Positions 10,373 through 19,445 of a stretch of 64,000 bases of DNA are shown piece after piece; positions within the stretch are counted from its first letter, which is position 1, and every line of letters starts with the position of its first letter. Source of the stretch: DASRDR01 sp963812945 [NCBI: uncultured Candidatus Rokubacteria bacterium] (lineage in GTDB: Bacteria > Methylomirabilota > Methylomirabilia > Rokubacteriales); NCBI GenBank assembly GCA_963812945.1, contig CAWEXD010000003.1, positions 1-64,000 on the forward strand, read 5' to 3'. Made by a program: the position numbers and the translations under genes. The notes under the pieces were generated by a model. That model made no database searches. It saw only the letters and a program-made list of their open reading frames with translations, and had not been told where the DNA came from.

Positions 10373-10674
10373 GTCCTCGAGCGGCCCTCCAGGACGGCCC
10401 CCAGGCGCTCGGCCAGCCGGTCGACCCGCGCCACCAAGTCGACGTCCGCCATGCGGACCCCGGTCGTCTCGCGGCACCGGTACAGCTCGTCCACGACGTG
10501 GAGTCCGGCCAGGAGCGAGAGCCGTAGCGGGTCGAACACCCGCGCCTGCTCTCGCACCGCCTGGATCCGCCTGTTCAAGTAGTCGGCCAGCTCGTGAATG
10601 TACTCGGGCGTGCCCCGCCCGCGCACGGACAGGCGCTGCCCCAGGATCTCGACGTCGGCCCGGCCCTCGGTCAT
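10369..10674 (-). CDS. zapA: cell division protein ZapA
   Basis: A 101-residue FtsZ-ring-associated protein. The N-terminal globular part has the family pattern VEILGQRLSVRGRGTPEYIHELADYLNRRIQ, and the C-terminal helix (about 50-95) forms the coiled coil that makes dimers and cross-links FtsZ filaments. It sits between a small coiled-coil gene upstream and the 6S RNA downstream, an arrangement found in many bacteria (zapA-ssrS). The -35 hexamer of the 6S promoter lies on its stop codon. Confidence 0.92.
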   Translation of the reverse strand: MTEGRADVEILGQRLSVRGRGTPEYIHELADYLNRRIQAVREQARVFDPLRLSLLAGLHVVDELYRCRETTGVRMADVDLVARVDRLAERLGAVLEGRSRT

Positions 10675-10716
10675 GCGCCGCCTCCTTTACCCGCTGGCGC
10701 CCGGAAGGTCAGGGCG

Positions 10717-11004
10717 TCACAGCCCCTCGATCCGGGCGAGCTCCTTCAGGATGCCCTCGACCTGGCCCAGCAGCTGGCGCCGCTCGTCGAGCAGCCGGCG
10801 CTGCTCGGCCTCGAGGCGCCCAATCGCGCCGAAGCGGGACCGGAGGCTCTCCGCCTCGGCGGTGAGGTCGGCCACCCGCGCCTCCAGGCGCCGCCGGTCC
10901 GCGGCCAGCTGCGCATTCTCCCCGCGGAGCGTGCCGATCAGCTCGATCGCGCGCTGGACGTGCTGCTCGAGAACGGCCAGACGCTCCTGCACGTCGTCAC
11001 TCAC
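10717..11004 (-). CDS. small coiled-coil protein (possibly ZapB-like)
   Basis: A 95-residue protein that is almost entirely a heptad-repeat alpha helix (VQERLAVLEQHVQRAIELIG ..., then LEARVADLTAEAESLRSRFG). It has no membrane segment. It lies directly between pheT and zapA, so it is probably co-transcribed with zapA. Other bacteria often have a similar short coiled-coil protein at this place, sometimes called ZapB or cell division protein; that role is inferred from position and shape only. The start codon is GTG. Confidence 0.65.
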   Translation of the reverse strand: MSDDVQERLAVLEQHVQRAIELIGTLRGENAQLAADRRRLEARVADLTAEAESLRSRFGAIGRLEAEQRRLLDERRQLLGQVEGILKELARIEGL

Positions 11005-11022
11005 GACGGCACCCTCGGTCCG

Positions 11023-13470
11023 TCATGCGGAACCCTTCCCGCCCCCGGCGTCGCCGGATCCGTCGGGGCTGTCGGCGCCGCGCACCTCGGCGCCGAGCTC
11101 CGCCCGAAGCCGGGCCACCACCTCGGCATGCGCCCGGTTGACCTCGGCGTCGGTCAGCGTCCGGTCCGGAGCCTGGTAGAGCAGGCCGTAGGCGAGGCTC
11201 TTCCGGCCGGGCCCGACCTGAGCGCCCTCGTACACGTCGAACAGCACCACCTGCTGCAGCCAGTCCGCGCGGATGTCCTCGATCGCCCGGCTCACCTGGG
11301 CCGATGGCACGTCTCGCGGGACGACCACCGCCAGGTCTCGCTGGATCCCGGGGTGGCGGGCGAGGGGCCGGTACTGGACCGGCCGGCTCGGCAGGGCCTC
11401 GATCGCGTCGAGCGACAGCTCGGCGACGAAGACCGGCTGGGGCAGGTCGAAGGCGCGCTGGACGTCGGGGTGAAGCTCGCCCAGCGTCCCCACCGGCGTC
11501 CCCTGGACCAGGACGGAGACGGCCCGGCCGTCCTCCAGGGAGGGCACCGTGGCGGGCTCGACGGTCACCTCGCCCCGGCCGAGCGCATCGACCAGTCCCT
11601 CGGCCGCACCCTTGACGTCGAAGAGGTCCGTGCGGGTGCGCGTCGCGTACCACGCGCGCGGCTCGCGGAGCCCGGTCATCACGATCGCGACGCGCGTGTC
11701 CTCCCGGGGCAGCTCGTCGGGTCCCCGCCCCTCGAACACGCGCCCGATCTCGAACAGCCGGACGTCCGGGGCCTGGCGCCGCACGTTGGTCGCGACTGCC
11801 TCGAGAAGCCCGAGGAGAAGCGTCGGGCGGAGCACCGACCGGTCTGCCCCCAGCGGATTCTGGAGCCGCACGACGCGGGGGTCGTCCGGGGCGAGTCCCA
11901 GGTGCCGGAGCTGCGCCGGGTCGATCATCGACAGCGTGACGGCTTCCCGGCAGCCCGCGCCGGCGAGCGCGCGGCGCGCGACGTCCCGCGCCACCAGGGC
12001 CCGCGGCCGGCGCGTCAGCGCGAGCGCGCCGGACGGCAGCGTCGACGGGATCTGCCCGTAGCCCCAGACGCGCGCGACCTCCTCCACCAGATCGTCCTCG
12101 ATGGCCACGTCGCGCCGGAAGGCGGGCACCACCACCTCGAAGCCGCCGTCCTTCTCCGTCGCCGGGAACCCGAGGCCGCGCAGGATGTCGCCCACGTCCC
12201 CGCGCGGGGGGCAGGCGCCCAGCACGCGCCGGATGCGCTCGAGCCGGAGCGGCACCGTGAGCGGCCGGCGGTGCACGGGATAGGCGTCGAGCACCCCGGT
12301 GGCGACGCGCCCGCCGCCGAGCTCGGCGATCAGCCGGGCGGCGCGATCGAGCGCGCCCCGGAGCCCCTCGATGTCCGCGCCCCGCTCGAAGCGGTAGGAC
12401 GCCTCGGTCGAGAGCGAGAGAGCCTTCGCGGTCCGGCGGATCGAGCCGGGCGCGAAGTACGCGCTCTCGAGGAGCACGGTGCGGGTCGAGTCGCGCACCT
12501 CGGTGTTGGCCCCGCCCATGACGCCGGCCACCGCCACCGCGCGCTCGGCGTCCGCGATGACGAGCATCGCCTCACCGAGCGACCGGCTCTGCCCGTCGAG
12601 CGTGACCACCGCCTCGCCGGGCCGGGCGCGGCGGATGACGACGTGGCGGCCCGCCAGGAGGTCGCCGTCGAACGCGTGGAGCGGGTGACCCAGCTCCCAC
12701 AAGACGTAGTTCGTCACGTCGACGACGTTGTTGATCGGCCGGAGGCCGGCCGCGCGGAGCCGCTGGGCGAGCCAGGCGGGGGACGGCCCGACGGTGACGT
12801 CCGTGATCAGCCGGGCCGCGTAGCGCGGGCAGAGGTCGGGGGCCTCGATGCTGACCCGCCAGCCCGCCGTCGCCAGCGCCGGCTCCTCGCGCACCGTCGT
12901 GTCCGGGGGCCGGAGGCGGCTGCCGGTGAGCGCGGCCACCTCGCGGGCGACGCCCAGAATGGACAGGCAGTCGGGCCGGTTGGGCGTCACCTCGACCTCG
13001 AGGATCGCATCGTCGAGCCCCAGGTGGCCGACCAGGTCCGCGCCCACGGGCGCGTCCGCGCCCAGGAGGAGGATGCCGCCCGCGTCCTCGCCGACCCCGA
13101 GCTCGGCCTCCGAGCACAGCATCCCCTCCGACACGGTGCCCCGGATCGTGGCGACGTCGACGCGCCGGCCCCCGGGCAGGAGGGCGCCCGGGGTGGCGAA
13201 GGCCGCCCGGACGCCGGCGCGGACGTTCGGCGCCCCGCAGACGACGCGGTACCGCTCCGCGCCCGTCGACACCTCGCAGACCCGGAGCGTCTCGCTGGCC
13301 GGATGGGGAGCCACGGCCAGCACCTCGGCCACCATCAGTCCCGCCAGCTCCGAGGCGCCCTCCGCGACCGGCGCGGTCTCGATGCCGGCCATCGTGAGCC
13401 GCTCGGCGACGTCACGCGGGGCGGCCGCGATGTCGACGAACTCCCGGAGCCAGCGGTACGGGATCCTCAC
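11023..13470 (-). CDS. pheT: phenylalanine--tRNA ligase beta subunit
   Basis: The 815-residue beta chain of the (alpha-beta)2 PheRS. Domains in order: a short N-terminal helix region (MRIPYRWLREFVD), a tRNA-binding/EMAP-like OB fold at about 40-150, the B3/B4 editing domain at about 210-380 (with NNVVDVTNYVLWELGHPLH), the B5 DNA-binding-like fold at about 400-470, the catalytic-like core and a C-terminal ferredoxin-like anticodon-binding domain (RHPGIQRDLAVVVP ...). The length is typical. It starts with GTG, 12 bases after pheS, and continues toward the zapA genes. The last dozen residues are Gly/Ser-rich and not conserved. Confidence 0.97.
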   Translation of the reverse strand: MRIPYRWLREFVDIAAAPRDVAERLTMAGIETAPVAEGASELAGLMVAEVLAVAPHPASETLRVCEVSTGAERYRVVCGAPNVRAGVRAAFATPGALLPGGRRVDVATIRGTVSEGMLCSEAELGVGEDAGGILLLGADAPVGADLVGHLGLDDAILEVEVTPNRPDCLSILGVAREVAALTGSRLRPPDTTVREEPALATAGWRVSIEAPDLCPRYAARLITDVTVGPSPAWLAQRLRAAGLRPINNVVDVTNYVLWELGHPLHAFDGDLLAGRHVVIRRARPGEAVVTLDGQSRSLGEAMLVIADAERAVAVAGVMGGANTEVRDSTRTVLLESAYFAPGSIRRTAKALSLSTEASYRFERGADIEGLRGALDRAARLIAELGGGRVATGVLDAYPVHRRPLTVPLRLERIRRVLGACPPRGDVGDILRGLGFPATEKDGGFEVVVPAFRRDVAIEDDLVEEVARVWGYGQIPSTLPSGALALTRRPRALVARDVARRALAGAGCREAVTLSMIDPAQLRHLGLAPDDPRVVRLQNPLGADRSVLRPTLLLGLLEAVATNVRRQAPDVRLFEIGRVFEGRGPDELPREDTRVAIVMTGLREPRAWYATRTRTDLFDVKGAAEGLVDALGRGEVTVEPATVPSLEDGRAVSVLVQGTPVGTLGELHPDVQRAFDLPQPVFVAELSLDAIEALPSRPVQYRPLARHPGIQRDLAVVVPRDVPSAQVSRAIEDIRADWLQQVVLFDVYEGAQVGPGRKSLAYGLLYQAPDRTLTDAEVNRAHAEVVARLRAELGAEVRGADSPDGSGDAGGGKGSA

Positions 13471-13482
13471 CCGGCGCGCCCG

Positions 13483-15201
<1,719 letters not shown>

Positions 15202-15612
15202 TTACGGGCAGTCCGCGAGCGTCGCGGTGAAGCTGATGTTGCCGTTGTTCTTGTCGTAGGACGGCGAAACCGCGCAGTTGAAGACGGGGGCCGGCGTCAC
15301 CAAGGACTCGAGGGCCCCGAACGAGGCCGGAAACAGTCCGTTGCTCTTGCCGTAGTAGATGGCCACCGCCGAGCGAAGGCTCGACACGATCCCTTGATCT
15401 GCGGCCAGCTTCGATTTCTTGACGATGTCCTGGTACACCGCAATGGCGACGGCCGCGAGGATGGCGATGATGGTCACCACGATCATCAACTCGACGAGGG
15501 TGAGACCCCTCTGCCCCCGCCTCAGGAAGCGTCGCCGGCGCCGAGTCGCTGCCGACACCCCCCTGAGTTCAGGGCCGGTACCCCACCACCCCCTGCCATC
15601 GTTCCCGCTCAT
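15202..15612 (-). CDS. type IV pilin (PilA-like major or pseudo-pilin)
   Basis: A 136-residue prepilin. A 34-residue basic leader (RRRRFLRRGQRG) precedes the prepilin peptidase site G-LTLVE with the essential Glu at mature position 5, then the hydrophobic N-terminal helix LMIVVTIIAILAAVAIAVY. The C-terminal part has a Cys pair (FNCAV ... LADCP) that would close the D-region loop. The leader is longer than usual, but a GGGAGGG ribosome binding site supports the start at 15612. The gene stands alone, away from the pilM-Q operon, and has its own sigma-54 type promoter. It is probably the major pilin of the system encoded at 53-64 kb. Confidence 0.88.
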   Translation of the reverse strand: MSGNDGRGWWGTGPELRGVSAATRRRRRFLRRGQRGLTLVELMIVVTIIAILAAVAIAVYQDIVKKSKLAADQGIVSSLRSAVAIYYGKSNGLFPASFGALESLVTPAPVFNCAVSPSYDKNNGNISFTATLADCP

Positions 15613-15655
15613 CGCACCCTCCCGCGTAGCCTAGATCGCCATCGGCGGGGTATAC

Positions 15656-15671
15656 AGCAATTCGGATGCCG
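15656..15671 (-). promoter_or_regulatory. sigma-54 (RpoN) promoter of the pilin gene
   Basis: The minus-strand sequence CGGCATCCGAATTGCT matches the -24/-12 consensus (TGGCAC-N5-TTGCW): GGCA and TTGCT are exact and the spacing between GG and GC is the required 10 bases. It would start transcription about 32 bases before the pilin ATG. Sigma-54 control by PilS/PilR is established for pilA in Pseudomonas and Myxococcus. Confidence 0.65.
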
Positions 15672-15758
15672 AGTGAGTCCTCAAGGGTCTGTGGAGCATG
15701 TTAGCCCGTGGACACCTGCTCTACGCCGGGGATTTCGAGCGTAAAAGCCGTGCGACCA

Positions 15759-15783
15759 CCCTCCGGCCCCCCGCGCCGGAGGG
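15759..15783 (-). terminator. GC-rich hairpin between rplT and the pilin gene
   Basis: A nine-base-pair inverted repeat (CCCTCCGGC ... GCCGGAGGG) with a seven-base loop lies downstream of rplT on the minus strand. A CTTTTA stretch follows 12 bases later. It may end the rplT transcript; the T tract is too far for a canonical intrinsic terminator. Confidence 0.4.
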
Positions 15784-15790
15784 CCCCATG

Positions 15791-15819
15791 GCTGACAAAG
15801 GGCGGGTGGGTGCTGACAA
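15791..15819 (-). promoter_or_regulatory. tandem TTGTCAGC boxes, possible enhancer sites for the pilin promoter
   Basis: Two copies of TTGTCAGC (minus strand) start 21 bases apart, two helical turns, and lie about 120-160 bases upstream of the sigma-54 promoter. This is where bacterial enhancer-binding proteins act. They contain TGTC, the core of the published PilR sites. Further GTGTC cores occur near 15709 and 15906. The assignment is inferred from position and repetition. Confidence 0.4.
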
Positions 15820-15964
15820 TTCCTGGCGTCAGGGTGTTTCGCCCGGGGGCTTCCCGGGGCCCCCCACCGGGGAGTCCCGGCCCGAGGAAGAACTCGCGGG
15901 CATGCTCCGGACACCCCCCAGTGACCCGGCCCCGGCACGGGCCGCATCCGGGCTTCCGACCCCC

Positions 15965-16324
15965 CTAGCGGCCCCCCTGGGCGCGGGCAGTCTCGACCAG
16001 GCGGGCGAATGCCGCCGGGTCCGCGACCGCGAGCTCGGCGAGCACCTTCCGGTCCAGGGTGACGCCGGCGCGCTTGAGCCCGTTCATGAAGCTCGAGTAC
16101 GGCATCCCCAGGGCCCGGCAGGCGGCATTGATGCGGAGGATCCACAGGGAGCGGAACTGCCGCTTCTTCGCCCGGCGATCCCGGTGGGCGAAGGCGAGCG
16201 CCCGGAGCACGGTCTCGGCAGCCGTCCGATACAGCCGGCGCCGGCCCCCCCAGTAGCCCTTGGCCTGCTTGAGGACCTTCTTCCGTCGCTGGCGGGTCTT
16301 CGGCCCGCCCTTGGCACGCGGCAT
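15965..16324 (-). CDS. rplT: 50S ribosomal protein L20
   Basis: Ribosomal protein L20, 119 residues, required for early assembly of the large subunit. The basic N-terminal extension ([34 protein letters not shown]) and the globular C-terminal part ([26 protein letters not shown]) are canonical. It is the last gene of the thrS-infC-rpmI-rplT group but is separated from rpmI by 271 bases, far more than usual, with an apparent promoter in the gap. Confidence 0.98.
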   Translation of the reverse strand: MPRAKGGPKTRQRRKKVLKQAKGYWGGRRRLYRTAAETVLRALAFAHRDRRAKKRQFRSLWILRINAACRALGMPYSSFMNGLKRAGVTLDRKVLAELAVADPAAFARLVETARAQGGR

Positions 16325-16595
16325 GGTACAGCTCCTTCTCGCCTCACTTTGGGCCCGGGGGGAGGCACGCCCCTCTGTCACCCGGCCCAGGCGCGCCTGC
16401 CGATGCAGACGGCTGGGTCGCAGGACTCCGGCTGTCGGTCTCGCCGGGGCACTTGGTAAGCATTGGCCTTCCGCGGGGAAGGCCAGGCGCGGTGAGCCAG
16501 TGGCGCGCTCGCCGAACGCCGGAAGAGTGTACCACGCGGGATGCGGTCGGCAACCGGCGCCGGGCCGAACCTCCGCGGGCGCGGGCCCGGGGACC
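16325..16595 (-). promoter_or_regulatory. rplT leader region with its own promoter
   Basis: This 271-base gap has no gene. On the minus strand a TTGCCG hexamer (16548-16553) and a TACACT hexamer (16526-16531) are 16 bases apart and form a plausible sigma-70 promoter. It would give rplT a leader of about 195 nt that can fold into several GC-rich hairpins, for example CCTTCCCCGCGGAAGG. L20 represses its own operon through leader structures in E. coli and B. subtilis, so an L20-binding leader is possible, but I cannot show a pseudoknot. Confidence 0.45.
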
Positions 16596-16793
16596 CTAGA
16601 GGTAGGGGACCAGGCGCCGGATGCGCTTCTCGTCGGACGGCGCGATCAGCGTGGCCTTGCCGAGCTGACGCTTCCGCTTCGAGGGCTTCCACTCGAGCTT
16701 GTGCTTCTTCCATCCCTTGGCACGCTTCAGTTTTCCGGTGCCCGTGACCTTGAGCCGCTTGGCGGCGCTGCGCTTCGTCTTGATCTTCGGCAT
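16596..16793 (-). CDS. rpmI: 50S ribosomal protein L35
   Basis: Ribosomal protein L35, 65 residues, with the standard sequence pattern [21 protein letters not shown], then [15 protein letters not shown] and a C-terminal RRLVPYL. It lies 25 bases after infC, the conserved order. Confidence 0.98.
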   Translation of the reverse strand: MPKIKTKRSAAKRLKVTGTGKLKRAKGWKKHKLEWKPSKRKRQLGKATLIAPSDEKRIRRLVPYL

Positions 16794-16818
16794 GGCGTCC
16801 CGTCTCCTGCCAGAGGGC

Positions 16819-17340
16819 CTAGCGCTGCTTCGGGGTCAGAATCATGACCATGTTCCGCCCCTCCAGCCGCGGGTGGTTCTCGATCGTGGCGATGTCGAGC
16901 ATGTCCTGCGTCATGCGATCCAGGAGCCGGCGCCCGATCTCCGTGTGGACCATCTCGCGCCCGCGGAACCGGATCGTGACCTTCGCCTTGTTCCCTTCCT
17001 CGATGAACCGGCGGACGTGCCGCGCCTTGAACTGGAAGTCGTGCTCGTCCGTCTTCGGCCCCATCTTCACTTCCTTGACCTGGATGACCGTCTGCTTCTT
17101 GCGCGCGTCCTTCGCGCGGCGGCTCTGCTGGTACTTGAACTTGCCGAAGTCCATGATCCGGCACACCGGCGGCACCGCCTCCGGCGCGACCTCGACGAGG
17201 TCCAGCTCCTTCTCCTGCGAGATCCGGAGCGCCTCGGCGATCGGCAGTATGCCGAGCTGCTCCCCTTCCCCGGTGATGACCCTGACTTCCCGAGCCCGGA
17301 TTCCTTCGTTGATCCTCAGGTCCCGCTGCAGTGTGGAGAT
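16819..17340 (-). CDS. infC: translation initiation factor IF-3, apparent AUC start codon
   Basis: IF-3 monitors start-codon and initiator-tRNA pairing on the 30S subunit. The N-terminal domain ([14 protein letters not shown] ...) and the C-terminal domain ([41 protein letters not shown]) are complete. No ATG, GTG or TTG exists near the N terminus; the first Met is inside the protein (MDFGKF). The codon ATC at 17340 is preceded by a GGGGG stretch at suitable distance that overlaps the thrS stop, giving a 173-residue protein of normal length. E. coli infC starts with AUU, which lets IF-3 repress its own translation; AUC here would do the same. Five bases separate it from thrS. Confidence 0.9.
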   Translation of the reverse strand: MSTLQRDLRINEGIRAREVRVITGEGEQLGILPIAEALRISQEKELDLVEVAPEAVPPVCRIMDFGKFKYQQSRRAKDARKKQTVIQVKEVKMGPKTDEHDFQFKARHVRRFIEEGNKAKVTIRFRGREMVHTEIGRRLLDRMTQDMLDIATIENHPRLEGRNMVMILTPKQR

Positions 17341-17345
17341 GCGCT

Positions 17346-19148
17346 TTACCCCCGTTCCGGCCCGATCCGTGTAGCCACGGCTCGGGTCCGGATCTCGGCC
17401 GTGACCTCGGCGAGGAACCGGTCGAGCGGAATCGCCCCGACGTCCTCGCCCCCCCTCTTGCGAACGCTCGCGGTGCCCTCGCGGGCCTCCCGCTCGCCCA
17501 CCACCAGCACGTACGGCACCTTCTGCAACTGCGCCTCGCGCACCTTGTACCCGAGCTTCTCGGAACGGTCGTCGAGCTCGGCCCGCACGCCGGCGTCGAG
17601 CAACCGCCGGTGCACGGTCCCCGCGTACTCGGCGTGCTTGACCGAGACCGGGAGGACGCGCGCCTGGACGGGCGCCAGCCACACCGGGAACGCGCCCGCG
17701 AAATGCTCGATCAGGATGCCGATGAAGCGCTCGAACGAGCCGAGTATCGCCCGGTGGATCACGATCGGCCGCTTCGGCCGGTTGTCCGCGTCGACGTATT
17801 CGAGCTGGAAGCGATCCGGCAGCATGGTCAGGTCCGCCTGCACGGTGGCCATCTGCCAGTCCCGCCCGAGGACATCCTCGATGTGAATGTCGATCTTGGG
17901 GGCGTAGAACGCCCCGTCGCCCGGCTTGAGCGTGAAGTCGAGCCCGTTGGCCCGGAGCGCCTCCTCCAGGGCCCGCTCGGCGTGGTCCCACTGCTCCGCG
18001 GTTCCGAGGTACTTCTCCGGGCGGGTGGCGAGCTTGAACGTCGGGGCGATCCCGAAGGTCCCGTAGAACGCGCTGACGAGCTCGAGCACGCCCGCGATCT
18101 CGGCCTGGAGCTGGTCCGGCCGGCAGTAGACGTGGGCGTCGTCCATCGTGATCTGCCGGACCCGGAAGAGGCCGGTCAGGGTGCCCGAGCGCTCGTTCCG
18201 GTGAAGCCGCCCCATCTCGGAGAACCGGAGCGGCAGGTCGCGATACGAGCGGAGCGCGTGCCGGTACGCGTACGTCGACTCGGGGCAGTTCATGGGCTTC
18301 AGGCTGAAGATCTGCTCTTCCGCCTCCACCTTGAACATGTTCTCCGAGTAGTGCTCCCAGTGGCCCGACTGCTCCCAGAGACGCTTGTTCACCAGGATCG
18401 GCGTCGAGATTTCCTGGTAGCCCCGGGCGTCCTGGAGCTCCCGCGCGAACCGCTCGAGCTCGCGGAACACCACCATCCCCTTGGGCAGCCAGAAGGGCGC
18501 CCCGGGGGACACGTCGTGAAACATGAAGAGATCGAGCTCGCGGCCGAGCTTCCGGTGGTCTCGGCGCTTGGCCTCCTCGATGCTCCAGACGTAGCGGTCG
18601 AGCGCCTCCTGGGTGAACCACGCGGTCCCGTAGATCCTCTGCAGCATCGGGCGGTGCTCGTCGCCCCGCCAGTAGGCGCCGGAGGATGAGAGCAGCTTGA
18701 ACGCCCGGATGTGGCCCGTCGAGGGCACGTGGGGTCCCCGGCACAGGTCGACGAAGTCCCCCTGCCGGTAGAAGGACACGCGGGTCACGTCGGGGGCCAG
18801 CGCCTCAAGGATCTCGACCTTGAACCGCTCGTCCCGCTCTTGGTAGAAGGCGATGGCCTCGGCGCGCGATCGCTCCTCGCGGACGATCGGATAGTCGGCC
18901 TTCGCGAGGTCGCGCATCCGCTCCTCGAGGCGACCGAGATCCTCCTCGGTGAAGGGCGCGTCCCGGTGAAAGTCGTAGTAAAAGCCGTTCTCGATGGGGG
19001 GCCCGATGGCGAGCTTCACCTCCGGGAACAGCTGGGTCACCGCCTGGGCCAGGAGGTGAGCCGTCGAGTGCCGGAGGGTCGGCAGGGGCTCGGGCGCGCA
19101 GTCGTACTGGCCCGCTCCCGTCAGGTGGGCGTGTGTCTCGTCGGTCAT
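17346..19148 (-). CDS. thrS: threonine--tRNA ligase without TGS domain
   Basis: Class II threonyl-tRNA synthetase, 600 residues. The editing domain begins almost at once: HxxxH at 27-31 (HSTAHLLAQA), the site that hydrolyses Ser-tRNA(Thr). The catalytic core has motif 2 and zinc-ligand blocks (KPMNCPESTYAY, FRVRQITMDDAHVYC) and motif 3 (AILGSFERFIGILIEHFAG), followed by an anticodon-binding domain. The usual 60-residue N-terminal TGS domain is missing, and an in-frame TAA eight codons before the ATG rules out an upstream start. TGS-less ThrRS is known in other bacteria. It heads the thrS-infC-rpmI-rplT group, downstream of a terminated tRNA-Val. Confidence 0.96.
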   Translation of the reverse strand: MTDETHAHLTGAGQYDCAPEPLPTLRHSTAHLLAQAVTQLFPEVKLAIGPPIENGFYYDFHRDAPFTEEDLGRLEERMRDLAKADYPIVREERSRAEAIAFYQERDERFKVEILEALAPDVTRVSFYRQGDFVDLCRGPHVPSTGHIRAFKLLSSSGAYWRGDEHRPMLQRIYGTAWFTQEALDRYVWSIEEAKRRDHRKLGRELDLFMFHDVSPGAPFWLPKGMVVFRELERFARELQDARGYQEISTPILVNKRLWEQSGHWEHYSENMFKVEAEEQIFSLKPMNCPESTYAYRHALRSYRDLPLRFSEMGRLHRNERSGTLTGLFRVRQITMDDAHVYCRPDQLQAEIAGVLELVSAFYGTFGIAPTFKLATRPEKYLGTAEQWDHAERALEEALRANGLDFTLKPGDGAFYAPKIDIHIEDVLGRDWQMATVQADLTMLPDRFQLEYVDADNRPKRPIVIHRAILGSFERFIGILIEHFAGAFPVWLAPVQARVLPVSVKHAEYAGTVHRRLLDAGVRAELDDRSEKLGYKVREAQLQKVPYVLVVGEREAREGTASVRKRGGEDVGAIPLDRFLAEVTAEIRTRAVATRIGPERG

Positions 19149-19190
19149 TCCGTTAGTCGAATCGCTCCCTTAGACGGCCCCGGGGTCCTC

Positions 19191-19226
19191 AAGACAAAAA
19201 CATCACGAAGGGTCACCCTTCGTGAT
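19191..19226 (-). terminator. intrinsic terminator behind tRNA-Val
   Basis: A perfect 11-base-pair inverted repeat (ATCACGAAGGG ... CCCTTCGTGAT) at 19202-19226 is followed on the minus strand by GTTTTTGTCTT. This is a textbook intrinsic terminator and separates tRNA-Val from thrS. Confidence 0.88.
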
Positions 19227-19296
19227 GCGGGCAGAGCCGAGCTCACTCGGGTCGCTCACGTCGTGCGTCGGGACACCCCTCGCGCGATCTCGTACG

Positions 19297-19371
19297 TGGT
19301 AGGGACGGGCGGTTTCGAACCGCCGACCTCCTGTGCGTCAGACAGGCGCTCTCCCACTGAGCTACGTCCCT
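19297..19371 (-). tRNA. tRNA-Val (GAC)
   Basis: A complete cloverleaf with encoded CCA at the 3' end (19297-19299). The acceptor stem pairs AGGGACG with CGTCCCT; the D arm is TAGCTCAGTGGGAGAGC; the anticodon loop CTGACGC gives anticodon GAC, reading GTC valine codons; the T arm has GGTTCGAAACC. A terminator follows at 19191-19226. Confidence 0.96.
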
Positions 19372-19445
19372 GTTCAAGAAAAGTGCAAAACAGCGTACCA
19401 ATCGGGGCTTCGGGCTGTCAAGCGTCATGCGGCTCCGGGACTCGT

